DNA of 9,802 nt, taken from an uncultured Clostridium sp. (GTDB lineage: Bacteria > Bacillota > Clostridia > TANB77 > CAG-508). The notes beneath the pieces were generated by a model that was given only the letters and a program-made list of their open reading frames with translations, searched no databases and was not told where the DNA came from. Positions 1 through 5,816 of this stretch are shown piece by piece. Each line of letters opens with the position of its first letter. Position 1 is the first letter of the stretch. Both the position numbers and the translations under genes were made by a program. The DNA lies in contig CAMNND010000034.1 of NCBI GenBank assembly GCA_946545035.1, positions 1 through 9,802 of the forward strand. The letters are read 5' to 3'.

Positions 1-363
1 TCATACATGTACAAACTTAGAGAAAATGCAAGAGCAAATAGAGAAAATGGGACACTTCCAAACTATCCAGTTACGAAGGCTGAAAAAAAATTTCTTGATA
101 GGCAAGAGCAAACTATTTCGGAAGAAAGTATTACGAGATCTTCAGTTGTTGATTTAGTAAGATCAAGCCAGATAACATATTCTGAAATATCAAATGAAAC
201 TCAGACAATATCAGATGTAAATAAAGTAAGAAAATTAATGCAAAAGCAAAAAGATGGAATTAGTCTTAATGATGACGAATTGAAAAAAATATCTGTGTAT
301 ATGGAGCAAACGAATGGTCAACAAACAGATAAGCAAGTGGACGAGAATTGTGTAGAGAAATAA
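1..363 (+). CDS. Unrecognised hydrophilic protein, probably 5'-truncated by the window edge
   Basis: The frame is open from base 1 to the TAA at 361-363. The first ATG is at base 7, but only six bases precede it and they contain neither a stop nor an SD, so the true start probably lies outside the window and this is a C-terminal part. The visible 118 residues are rich in Lys, Glu, Gln and Asn, with no membrane segment, no signal peptide and no Cys except near the end. Most of it looks helical or disordered (for example the segment KAEKKFLDRQEQ). I do not recognise a family. The stop is 12 bases before the next start, and the SD of the next gene (AAAAGGAG, 362-369) overlaps this stop codon, so the two genes are surely co-transcribed and may be translationally coupled. 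A role linked to the downstream metallopeptidase, as partner or substrate, is inference only. Confidence 0.7.
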   Translation, partial: SYMYKLRENARANRENGTLPNYPVTKAEKKFLDRQEQTISEESITRSSVVDLVRSSQITYSEISNETQTISDVNKVRKLMQKQKDGISLNDDELKKISVYMEQTNGQQTDKQVDENCVEK

Positions 364-375
364 AAGGAGACAATT

Positions 376-1359
376 ATGGATAGAGAATGGATTATGAAAG
401 AAAAAGAAAAGTGGCAAGATGAAAAATTTCTTGAAGAAGTGTTAGTTAGATTGAATGAACATGAAGCAAAGATTGATGGGATACTACATGAGAGATATGG
501 CTATGTAATGAACGCATGGGCAAATCAAGGAGAGCAAGCGCAAAATGCATCAGAAAAAATGAAAAAAAGATTGATGTATAGAGGCCTTATTGATGAACAA
601 GGTAATTTATGCCAAAAAGAAAATGCGGTTAGTTTTGCTGATATTAGCCCTGTGAATGGAGGAACAAATACCAAAGGAGATATTATGTTTAATCCAAAAG
701 GAGCACAATGTTTTTATGATTCATATTTAGAATTTCTTGAAGGTGAAAGAGAAGGTATAAGAGATTTTGACTATTCAAAAGATATAGGTGAATTACCTGA
801 ACTAACATCTGCAGAAGCTTTATATTGGTGTTATTGCCACGATATGAGTTATGAAGAGTTTACAAAGATTACATTATTACATGAAAGTGTACACAAGTGG
901 ACATTACTTGGAAGTTTTATGGATGATCAATCTGAATCGGAACTAATTGAAGGGATGGTTGAGCGAGAAGCAAGAAGAGTTGGAAAAAGTCATCCGGAAC
1001 TTGGATATATTCCAATTTTTAGATCAGATGATGTAAAAAGAGCAGCATTTTTAGAAAACTATGAAAATCCAATTCAATTTCTATGTGTAAGTACTGCTGA
1101 AAATTTTGAATTAAACGCGTTAATTGCATATTATGAAGGAGATGTGGGAAAGGCAAATACTGTGATGGATTTAGTTGGGGATTATATTACAAGAACAACT
1201 AATCCGGAACAAATGAAAAATGATTTTTCAAAAAGCATATACAAAATATTTTTAGAGCGAAAACCAAAGTCTCATAAAATAATAGAAATAATGGAGAGTT
1301 ATAAAGATAAGAAAATAGATGATGTAGAAGGCCATGATGATGCAGGTGAGGAGAGATAA
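376..1359 (+). CDS. Putative cytoplasmic zinc metallopeptidase (HExxH plus EGxxE, gluzincin-like)
   Basis: This 327-residue protein starts at an ATG six bases after AAAAGGAG. The diagnostic stretch is LLHESVHKW, giving H169, E170 and H173 of an HExxH zinc site. It is followed by IEGMVEREA (E192, E196). The distance from H173 to E192 (18 residues between) and the EGxxE context fit the third zinc ligand of gluzincin-clan peptidases, where a Glu on a following helix completes the site. There is no signal peptide and no membrane segment, so it should act in the cytoplasm unless exported by a non-classical route. The N-terminal third is charged and helical; residues 85-125 (ADISPVNGG, GDIMFNPKG) look globular; the C-terminal 30 residues are Lys/Asp/Glu-rich. 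The protein has five cysteines. The motif reading is solid. The substrate and biological role are unknown, and I recognise no named family. Confidence 0.75.
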   Translation: MDREWIMKEKEKWQDEKFLEEVLVRLNEHEAKIDGILHERYGYVMNAWANQGEQAQNASEKMKKRLMYRGLIDEQGNLCQKENAVSFADISPVNGGTNTKGDIMFNPKGAQCFYDSYLEFLEGEREGIRDFDYSKDIGELPELTSAEALYWCYCHDMSYEEFTKITLLHESVHKWTLLGSFMDDQSESELIEGMVEREARRVGKSHPELGYIPIFRSDDVKRAAFLENYENPIQFLCVSTAENFELNALIAYYEGDVGKANTVMDLVGDYITRTTNPEQMKNDFSKSIYKIFLERKPKSHKIIEIMESYKDKKIDDVEGHDDAGEER

Positions 1360-1399
1360 AAGAGAGCTAAATCATTTTTGAGAATAATAATTATAGAGC

Positions 1400-1433
1400 A
1401 AAAAAACAAATGGATTAATCCATTTGTTTTTTT
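1400..1433. terminator. Bidirectional intrinsic terminator between the metallopeptidase gene and asnS
   Basis: The core CAAATGGATTAATCCATTTG (1407-1426) is a perfect palindrome, preceded by seven A and followed by seven T, so all 34 bases are self-complementary. Each strand gives a GC-poor hairpin followed by a U-run. It lies 40 bases after the plus-strand stop (1359) and 21 bases after the asnS stop on the minus strand, so it can end both converging transcripts. Confidence 0.9.
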
Positions 1434-1454
1434 ATTTAATTAAATTTATAAATA

Positions 1455-2846
1455 TTAAAATTCGCAGTTACCAGGTGTTCTAGGGAATGGTATAACATCT
1501 CTAATATTTTGCATACCTGTTAAATACATGATAGCTCTTTCAAAACCAAGACCAAATCCGCTATGAACAACGCTACCATATTTTCTTAAATCAAGATACC
1601 AATCATATTCTTCGATTGGCATATTTAATTCTTTCATCTTATTAACTAATTTTTCGTAGTCTTCTTCTCTTTGACTACCACCAATGATTTCACCAATACC
1701 AGGAGCTAATAAATCAGCTGCTGCAACTGTTTTACCATCTGGATTTTGTTTCATATAGAAAGCTTTTATTTCAGCTGGATAATCTGTTACGAAAACAGGT
1801 TTTTTGAATACTTGCTCACATAAATATCTTTCATGTTCAGTTTGTAAATCTGTACCCCAGCTAACTGGATATTCAAATTTATCATTAACTTTTTCAAGTT
1901 CCTTAACAGCATCTGTATATGAAATTCTAGCAAAATCAGAATTAATAACATTATTTAATCTATCAAGCAATCCCTTATCAATAAAGTTATTGAAGAATTG
2001 CATTTCCTCAGGGCAATGTTCAAGAACATAAGAGAATATGTACTTAATCATCTCTTCTGCTAAATCCATATCATCTTTTAAATCAGCAAAACATATTTCA
2101 GGTTCAACCATCCAGAACTCAGCAGCATGTTTTACAGTATTTGAATTCTCAGCTCTAAAAGTTGGTCCGAATGTATAAACATTTCTAAATGCAGTTGCAT
2201 ATGTTTCAACATCTAATTGACCACTAACTGTTAAGTGAGCAGGTTTATTAAAGAAGTCTTGAGAATAATCAACATTACCATCTTCTGTTTTAGGAATGTT
2301 ATTAAAATCAAAAGAGCTTACGTTAAACATTTCACCAGCACCTTCGCAATCGCTTGATGTGATAATTGGAGTATTTACATATACAAATCCTTTTTCTTGG
2401 AAGAATTTATGAATAGCATATGCCAAAGTACTTCTAACTCTAAATACTGCATTAAATGTATTTGTTCTAGGACGAAGATGTGAAATAGTTCTTAAGTACT
2501 CAAAAGAATGTCTCTTTTTTTGTAATGGATATTCTTGAGGACATAAGTTTTGTATCTCAACTTTAGTTGCTTGTATTTCAAATGGTTGTTTTGCATTTGG
2601 AGTAAGAACTAAAGTACCAGTTACAGCAATTGAAGAGCTAATAGTTAGCTTACAAATTTCTTCAAAGTTTGATAATGTATCATTGAAAACAATTTGAATA
2701 TTGTTAAAGAATGAACCATCGTTTAATTCAATAAAACCAAATGTTTTAGAATCACGAACTGTTTTTACCCATCCTTCAAGAGCAACTTCTTTATTTTCAT
2801 AATTATTAAAATCTTTAGATAAGTCTTTTATAGTTAATTTATTCAT
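1455..2846 (-). CDS. asnS: Asparaginyl-tRNA synthetase
   Basis: This 463-residue class IIb synthetase attaches asparagine to tRNA-Asn in the cytoplasm. Residues about 1-105 form the OB-fold anticodon-binding domain (EGWVKTVRDSKTFGFIELND). The catalytic domain follows: motif 1 around residues 155-165 (VNTPIITSSDCEGAGEMF begins at 157), motif 2 at 229-250 (TFRAENSNTVKHAAEFWMVE) and motif 3 at 430-444 (GFGLGFERAIMYLTG, with R437). GEIIGGSQRE (385-394) is the usual active-site segment. The length and the AEFWMVEPE signature are typical of AsnRS rather than AspRS. The start fits homologues, but no SD lies directly upstream. A strong GAAAGGAG sits about 30 bases away, with a hairpin between it and the ATG. 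In-frame stops upstream exclude an extension to that SD. The gene has its own terminator and a candidate promoter. Confidence 0.97.
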   Translation of the reverse strand: MNKLTIKDLSKDFNNYENKEVALEGWVKTVRDSKTFGFIELNDGSFFNNIQIVFNDTLSNFEEICKLTISSSIAVTGTLVLTPNAKQPFEIQATKVEIQNLCPQEYPLQKKRHSFEYLRTISHLRPRTNTFNAVFRVRSTLAYAIHKFFQEKGFVYVNTPIITSSDCEGAGEMFNVSSFDFNNIPKTEDGNVDYSQDFFNKPAHLTVSGQLDVETYATAFRNVYTFGPTFRAENSNTVKHAAEFWMVEPEICFADLKDDMDLAEEMIKYIFSYVLEHCPEEMQFFNNFIDKGLLDRLNNVINSDFARISYTDAVKELEKVNDKFEYPVSWGTDLQTEHERYLCEQVFKKPVFVTDYPAEIKAFYMKQNPDGKTVAAADLLAPGIGEIIGGSQREEDYEKLVNKMKELNMPIEEYDWYLDLRKYGSVVHSGFGLGFERAIMYLTGMQNIRDVIPFPRTPGNCEF

Positions 2847-2884
2847 AAATAATATTTGTCAGCTTTAACTAACAATCTCCTTTC
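2847..2884 (-). promoter_or_regulatory. asnS translation-initiation region: SD bridged to the start codon by a hairpin
   Basis: On the minus strand, GAAAGGAG (2884-2877) is followed by one A, then the arm TTGTTAG (2875-2869), loop TTAAAG (2868-2863), arm CTGACAA (2862-2856), then nine bases to the ATG. The arms form seven pairs with one G-U wobble. Linear SD-to-ATG spacing is 30 bases, too long for normal use. With the hairpin folded, only about 10 unpaired bases remain. No other SD is present and upstream in-frame stops rule out an earlier start. The pairing is seen; its function is inferred. Confidence 0.65.
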
Positions 2885-2932
2885 TATAATTTTTACACAA
2901 TAGGGCAGAGCCCAATTAACAATTCGTTATTG

Positions 2933-2961
2933 ATTATATGACGGAATAATAAAAAAAGCAA
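2933..2961 (-). promoter_or_regulatory. Candidate sigma-A promoter of asnS
   Basis: The minus strand reads TTGCTT (2961-2956), a 17-base spacer, then a perfect TATAAT (2938-2933). The -35 is weak and overlaps the T-run of the preceding terminator. The predicted transcript starts near 2926, leaving a leader of about 80 bases with a short GGGC-TCT-GCCC stem-loop. No T-box sequence is present in it. Confidence 0.5.
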
Positions 2962-2994
2962 GACGGAAGAGATTTTAGTCTCTATCCGTCTTGC
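2951..2994 (-). terminator. Intrinsic terminator at the end of the small membrane-protein gene
   Basis: On the minus strand GCAAGACGGA-AGAGA-type arms (2994-2980 and 2972-2958, one bulged base) enclose a short loop and are followed by seven T (2957-2951). The hairpin begins inside the upstream coding region: the last six codons of the 76-residue ORF make up the 5' arm, and its TAA lies in the loop. Confidence 0.88.
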
Positions 2995-3205
2995 CGGTTG
3001 TACTGTCAAATAAATCATCAGGAATTAAGACAGCACAGATAATTGTATACGCCCATAAGTAAATCATAGCAAAAGTGCAAGCAGCCTCACAGTGTGATCG
3101 ATTATGATCAAAAAGGCTGAATATGAAAAACATAAGGCACATGATTTCAGGAATTGCAAAGGGAAGAACCCATTTTACAATCCGTCTGTTGTTACTACTT
3201 TTCAT
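2975..3205 (-). CDS. Small two-helix membrane protein, unknown function
   Basis: The 76-codon ORF has a textbook start: AGGAGGT lies eight bases before the ATG, and a TTGACT-17-TAAACT promoter lies just upstream, so I believe it is translated. The N-terminus is basic (MKSSNNRRIVK). Two hydrophobic stretches follow, about residues 11-32 (WVLPFAIPEIMCLMFFIFSLF) and 43-61 (CTFAMIYLWAYTIICAVLIP), then an acidic polar tail (DDLFDSTTGKTDRD). This predicts a helical hairpin in the cytoplasmic membrane with both ends inside. Three Cys are present. Its codons look richer in G and C than those of its neighbours, a possible sign of separate origin. It sits between aspS and asnS with its own promoter and terminator, so it is a one-gene unit. 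I recognise no family. Confidence 0.7.
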   Translation of the reverse strand: MKSSNNRRIVKWVLPFAIPEIMCLMFFIFSLFDHNRSHCEAACTFAMIYLWAYTIICAVLIPDDLFDSTTGKTDRD

Positions 3206-3235
3206 CTCTTGGACCTCCTAAAAAAGTATTTTTCT

Positions 3236-3264
3236 AGTTTAATACAAATATATTATAAAGTCAA
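3236..3264 (-). promoter_or_regulatory. Candidate promoter of the small membrane-protein gene
   Basis: The minus strand reads TTGACT (3264-3259), a 17-base spacer and TAAACT (3241-3236). The -35 matches five of six bases and the -10 four of six. It lies between the aspS terminator and the ORF's SD, about 30 bases before the start codon. Confidence 0.6.
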
Positions 3265-3285
3265 GAGCAATATTCTTTAAATAAA

Positions 3286-3328
3286 CTAAGAAAATCCCCA
3301 AAAGTACATATAATGATCTTTTGGGGAT
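3286..3328 (-). terminator. Intrinsic terminator of aspS
   Basis: On the minus strand, arms ATCCCCAAAAG (3328-3318) and CTTTTGGGGAT (3304-3294) pair perfectly over 11 bases, with a 13-base loop and a following T-rich tract. It begins eight bases after the aspS stop codon. Confidence 0.9.
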
Positions 3329-3335
3329 ATAAATA

Positions 3336-5123
3336 TTATTCTTTAGATATTCTATTTGTAAAGCTATCTCTTGGTAAATCTAATTTTATATGAACATCTT
3401 GTAGTTGCTCTGGTGTAACATTACCAGGAGCTCCCATCATTAAGTCTTGAGCTTTGCTGTTCATAGGGAATGCAATAACATCTCTAATTGTATCAGATTC
3501 TGTTAAAAGCATTATCATTCTATCAATACCAGGTGCAATACCAGCATGTGGTGGAGCACCAAATTGGAATGCATTATATAAAGCAGCAAATTTTTCTTCA
3601 ATAACATCTTTTCCATATCCAACAATTTCAAAAGCTTTTTCCATAATCTTTGGATCATGGTTACGAACAGCTCCTGAAGAAAGTTCAATACCATTACATA
3701 CAATATCGTATTGATCTGCTGTAATATCAAGTGGGTTCATAGTCTCTAAAGCTTCTAAACCACCTGATGGCATAGAGAATGGGTTGTGGCAGAATGCAAG
3801 CTCGCCACGTTCATCTAACTCATACATTGGGAAATCAGTAATCCAACAGAATTGATATAAACTATCATCTATTAAATCTAATCTCTTAGCAAGCTCTGTT
3901 CTAATTTGACAAGCATATTCAGTAGCTTTCTTTTCAGTGTCAGCAATAAAGAATATTGTATCATCAACTTCTAATCCAGCTAAATCTTTAAGTTCAGTTT
4001 TTAATTCATCTGGAATAAATTTATCGATAGGTCCTTTATAAGACATATCTTCTTGAACTTCTAAGTAACCAAGTCCACCCATACCAATTCCTTGAGCAAA
4101 TGCAAGCATTTTTTCATGGAATCCTTTAGATTGTCTACCATGTATCTTAATAGCTCTAACTGTAGTATTTTGGAATGGTTTAAATGTACACTTATTAAAG
4201 AATTCAGATAAATCAATAATAATAAGTGGGTTTCTTAAGTCTGGCTTATCACATCCATATTTAAGCATAGCTTCTTTATATGGAATTCTAGGGAATGGGT
4301 AAGCTGCAACTTTCTTATTAGAGAATTTAGTGAATGTATTATAAACAACAGGTTCAATAACACTAAATACATCTTCTTGTGTAGCGTAAGCCATTTCCAT
4401 ATCTAATTGATAGAATTCACCAGGAGCACGATCAGCTCTAGCATCTTCATCTCTAAAGCATGGTGCTATTTGGAAATATTTATCAATACCAGAAACCATT
4501 AATAATTGTTTAAATTGTTGTGGAGCTTGTGGTAAAGCATAAAATTTACCAGGATGAACTCTACTTGGTACTAAATAATCTCTTGCACCTTCTGGTGAAG
4601 ATGATGTAAGGATTGGTGTTTGAACCTCTAAAAATCCTTGTTCAATCATTTGAGATCTTAAGTATTGTAGAACTTCAGCTCTTAATTTCAAATTATCTTG
4701 TAATTTCTTACCTCTTAAATCTAAGAATCTGTATTGAAGACGTAGATCTTCTCTAACATCTTGATCTGCGTTAACTTCAAAAGGTAAGTTCTTTGTTCTT
4801 TTTCCTAAAACTTTAATATCACTTATAACAATTTCAACTTCTCCAGTTGGAATCTTTGGGTTATAAGTTTCTTCATCTCTTTTTCTAACAGTACCAGATA
4901 CTGTTACAGTTGATTCAATTGGAATATGAGATGCAAAATCAACTGCGTCTGTTACTCCTGAAGTAACAACTTGTGTAATACCATACATATCACGTATATC
5001 TAGGAAAACTAATCCTCCTAAATCACGTATTGTTTCAACAAAACCTGCAACTTTAACTTCTTTACCAACATCTGAGATACGAAGTTCACCGCAGTTATGC
5101 GTTCTGTAAATGTTTGGTTCCAT
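3336..5123 (-). CDS. aspS: Aspartyl-tRNA synthetase, bacterial type with GAD insertion
   Basis: This 595-residue class IIb synthetase charges tRNA-Asp with aspartate. The N-terminal OB-fold anticodon-binding domain covers about residues 1-105 (GFVETIRDLGGLVFLDIRD). Motif 1 lies near 160-172 (GFLEVQTPILTSSSPEGARD). Residues 197-209 (LPQAPQQFKQLLM) bind substrate. Motif 2 is FRDEDARADR (223-232). The GAD insertion domain spans about 285-415. GIELSSGAVR lies at 478-487 and motif 3 GIAPGIDR at 528-535. I place the start at 5123: an in-frame ATG at 5288 would add 55 residues, but that stretch is the translated T-box leader and lacks an SD, while AAGGAG precedes the ATG at 5123. After motif 2 it reads RAPGEFYQLD, one residue longer than the Escherichia coli form (RQPEFTQID). 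Leu35 matches the position where discriminating AspRS enzymes such as that of E. coli carry Leu, arguing for tRNA-Asp-only charging. Confidence 0.97.
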   Translation of the reverse strand: MEPNIYRTHNCGELRISDVGKEVKVAGFVETIRDLGGLVFLDIRDMYGITQVVTSGVTDAVDFASHIPIESTVTVSGTVRKRDEETYNPKIPTGEVEIVISDIKVLGKRTKNLPFEVNADQDVREDLRLQYRFLDLRGKKLQDNLKLRAEVLQYLRSQMIEQGFLEVQTPILTSSSPEGARDYLVPSRVHPGKFYALPQAPQQFKQLLMVSGIDKYFQIAPCFRDEDARADRAPGEFYQLDMEMAYATQEDVFSVIEPVVYNTFTKFSNKKVAAYPFPRIPYKEAMLKYGCDKPDLRNPLIIIDLSEFFNKCTFKPFQNTTVRAIKIHGRQSKGFHEKMLAFAQGIGMGGLGYLEVQEDMSYKGPIDKFIPDELKTELKDLAGLEVDDTIFFIADTEKKATEYACQIRTELAKRLDLIDDSLYQFCWITDFPMYELDERGELAFCHNPFSMPSGGLEALETMNPLDITADQYDIVCNGIELSSGAVRNHDPKIMEKAFEIVGYGKDVIEEKFAALYNAFQFGAPPHAGIAPGIDRMIMLLTESDTIRDVIAFPMNSKAQDLMMGAPGNVTPEQLQDVHIKLDLPRDSFTNRISKE

Positions 5124-5163
5124 AATAAAATCTTCTCCTTCCAAAAATAAACATTTTTTGCAA

Positions 5164-5382
5164 TGGAAAACAAAAATCGTCCACTGCATAAATGCAGGGA
5201 CGAATAAAATTCTTCGTGGTGCCACCCGGCTTCGAAAAACATAAATGTTTTTCCTCAATTTAAAATATTGCTCCAATGTGTTATTCAACTAGGGTATCCT
5301 AATAAAGGCTTTCAGCGCAGCGCCTTTAATCTCTTTTAGTTCCTTCTAATTGCTCGTCATTTTCATAGCAACTATTAACATA
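5164..5382 (-). promoter_or_regulatory. T-box riboswitch leader of aspS, apparent Asn (AAC) specifier
   Basis: The conserved T-box is on the minus strand at 5234-5215 (GAAGCCGGGTGGCACCACG). Stem I spans 5371-5268: a TTGC/GCAA base; a kink-turn-like ATGA against GGA; an AATG/CATT helix; the specifier loop; then CAATTAG (5352-5346) paired with CTAGTTG (5292-5286). Above it lie AGAGA and a distal hairpin AAAGGC/GCCTTT. The 3' side of the specifier loop reads AATAACA, with AAC at 5282-5280 followed by A. A 9-bp stem III (5253-5234) precedes the T-box, and the terminator follows. Uncharged cognate tRNA should stabilise the antiterminator and switch on aspS. Leader identity is secure; the specifier assignment is my fold by eye. 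Confidence 0.93.
5167..5203 (-). terminator. Regulated terminator of the aspS T-box leader
   Basis: The minus strand reads TCGTCC-CTGCA, loop TTTA, TGCAG-T-GGACGA (5203-5177), then TTTTTGTTTT. There are eleven pairs with one bulged T. It directly follows the T-box sequence, with which its 5' arm competes for pairing, as in standard transcription-attenuating T-boxes. Confidence 0.88.
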
Positions 5383-5388
5383 ACACTA

Positions 5389-5417
5389 ATTGTACTAGAA
5401 AATCTATTATTTGTCAA
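5389..5417 (-). promoter_or_regulatory. Promoter of the aspS T-box transcript
   Basis: The minus strand reads perfect TTGACA (5417-5412), a 17-base spacer and TACAAT (5394-5389). The predicted start near 5382 is about 11 bases before T-box stem I. Confidence 0.88.
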
Positions 5418-5474
5418 TATTATGTGGATTATTAATTAAAAATATAAGAAAAAAATGCACGATTATTTCACATC

Positions 5475-5519
5475 AAAATCGATTTTAAGATACTTTTTTT
5501 ATTGTCGATTTTTGTCGTA
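5475..5519. other. Palindrome and repeated TTGTCG elements upstream of the toxin promoter
   Basis: AAAATCGATTTT (5475-5486) is a perfect 12-base palindrome. TTGTCGAT (5502-5509) and TTGTCGTA (5512-5519) repeat at a ten-base spacing. They end about 30 bases upstream of the -35 at 5550. The TTGTCG repeats resemble Spo0A boxes (TTGTCGAA) at all but one or two positions, but short AT-rich matches are common. A regulator site is possible; I cannot assign it. Confidence 0.3.
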
Positions 5520-5549
5520 CGATTGTTTGTATAGATTTGCTGTGTTCGG

Positions 5550-5578
5550 TTGTTTTTCCGGTATATCCTTTATATAAT
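5550..5578 (+). promoter_or_regulatory. Promoter of the small toxin-like gene
   Basis: TTGTTT (5550-5555), 17-base spacer, perfect TATAAT (5573-5578). The predicted start is near 5585, which puts a small hairpin at the extreme 5' end of the mRNA. Confidence 0.78.
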
Positions 5579-5584
5579 GAATTC

Positions 5585-5624
5585 ATCCTTTCAAAAGGAA
5601 ATCTTTATGAAAGGAGGTGTTGAA
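5585..5624 (+). promoter_or_regulatory. 5' leader of the toxin mRNA with SD-masking structure
   Basis: Two exclusive hairpins can form. The local one pairs TCCTT (5586-5590) with AAGGA (5595-5599) around TCAA. The longer one pairs TCCTTTCA (5586-5593) with TGAAAGGA (5608-5615), eight perfect pairs that cover part of the SD AAGGAGG (5611-5617). A switch between 5'-end protection and SD masking is typical of type I toxin mRNAs. The pairing is seen, the role inferred. Confidence 0.55.
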
Positions 5625-5711
5625 ATGAGTTCCTATGAGCTTATATGGCGTTTGATTGTTTTACTACTATTAAGTGGTAACAACGATAACGACCTACACG
5701 AAAAAGACTAG
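5625..5711 (+). CDS. Candidate type I toxin, 28-residue hydrophobic peptide
   Basis: The ORF has 28 codons, with AAGGAGG ending seven bases before the ATG, its own promoter and its own terminator 11 bases after the TAG. The peptide opens MSSYELIWRL, continues with an aliphatic run (LIVLLLLSG) and ends in a polar tail (NNDNDLHEKD). The M-S/T-x-Y-E opening followed by a hydrophobic segment resembles small membrane toxins of the TxpA/BsrG/BsrE kind, often labelled holin-like toxin. This is from memory of the family, not from a search. The hydrophobic core is short, about 15 residues. An in-frame ATG at 5607 with a weaker AAGGA could add six residues, but the downstream SD is far better. A convergent small RNA at 5828-5759 carries complementarity to codons 2-6 and to the mRNA's terminator loop, so I read the pair as a type I toxin-antitoxin unit. 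Toxicity is not shown by the sequence. Confidence 0.78.
   Translation: MSSYELIWRLIVLLLLSGNNDNDLHEKD
5630..5642 (+). repeat. Direct repeat, toxin copy (codons 2-6)
   Basis: TTCCTATGAGCTT lies just inside the toxin ORF, within the footprint of an initiating ribosome. It matches 12 of 13 bases of the copy at 5804-5816. The difference (G against A) still allows a G-U pair between the two RNAs. Confidence 0.85.
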
Positions 5712-5722
5712 AATTAGTTTTG

Positions 5723-5757
5723 ATTCAGATAGTCCACCAACTATCTGAATTTTTTTA
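5723..5757 (+). terminator. Terminator of the toxin mRNA, loop CCACCA
   Basis: Arms ATTCAGATAGT (5723-5733) and ACTATCTGAAT (5740-5750) pair perfectly over 11 bases around loop CCACCA (5734-5739), followed by a seven-T tract. The loop is the exact complement of the loop in the neighbouring antitoxin terminator. Confidence 0.93.
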
Positions 5758-5758
5758 T

Positions 5759-5791
5759 AAAAAAAAGATATAGGCCACCACCTATATCTTT
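5759..5791 (-). terminator. Terminator of the antitoxin RNA, loop TGGTGG
   Basis: On the minus strand AAAGATATAGG (5791-5781) and CCTATATCTTT (5774-5764) pair over 11 bases around TGGTGG (5780-5775), followed by further T (an eight-T run in total, 5766-5759). It lies tail to tail with the toxin terminator. Confidence 0.9.
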
Positions 5792-5803
5792 GTGCAAAAT
5801 GTT

Positions 5804-5816
5804 TTCCTATGAACTT
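5804..5816 (+). repeat. Direct repeat, antitoxin copy
   Basis: TTCCTATGAACTT on the plus strand is the template for the pairing element of the minus-strand RNA. It is the second copy of the repeat at 5630-5642. Confidence 0.85.

Noticed and set aside
2847..2957. T-box or leader peptide in front of asnS
   Set aside because: No GGGTGGNACC-type T-box is present. The only near-SD start (TTG one base after GGAG) is too close to the SD to serve as a leader-peptide start.
5124..5288. In-frame N-terminal extension of aspS by 55 residues from an ATG at 5288
   Set aside because: The stretch is the T-box leader, including its terminator. The upstream ATG has no SD, and the ATG at 5123 follows AAGGAG and gives the family's usual N-terminus and length.
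5502..5519. Two TTGTCG repeats as Spo0A boxes
   Set aside because: Each departs from TTGTCGAA by one or two bases, and such short matches arise by chance in AT-rich DNA. They are recorded only as an unassigned element.
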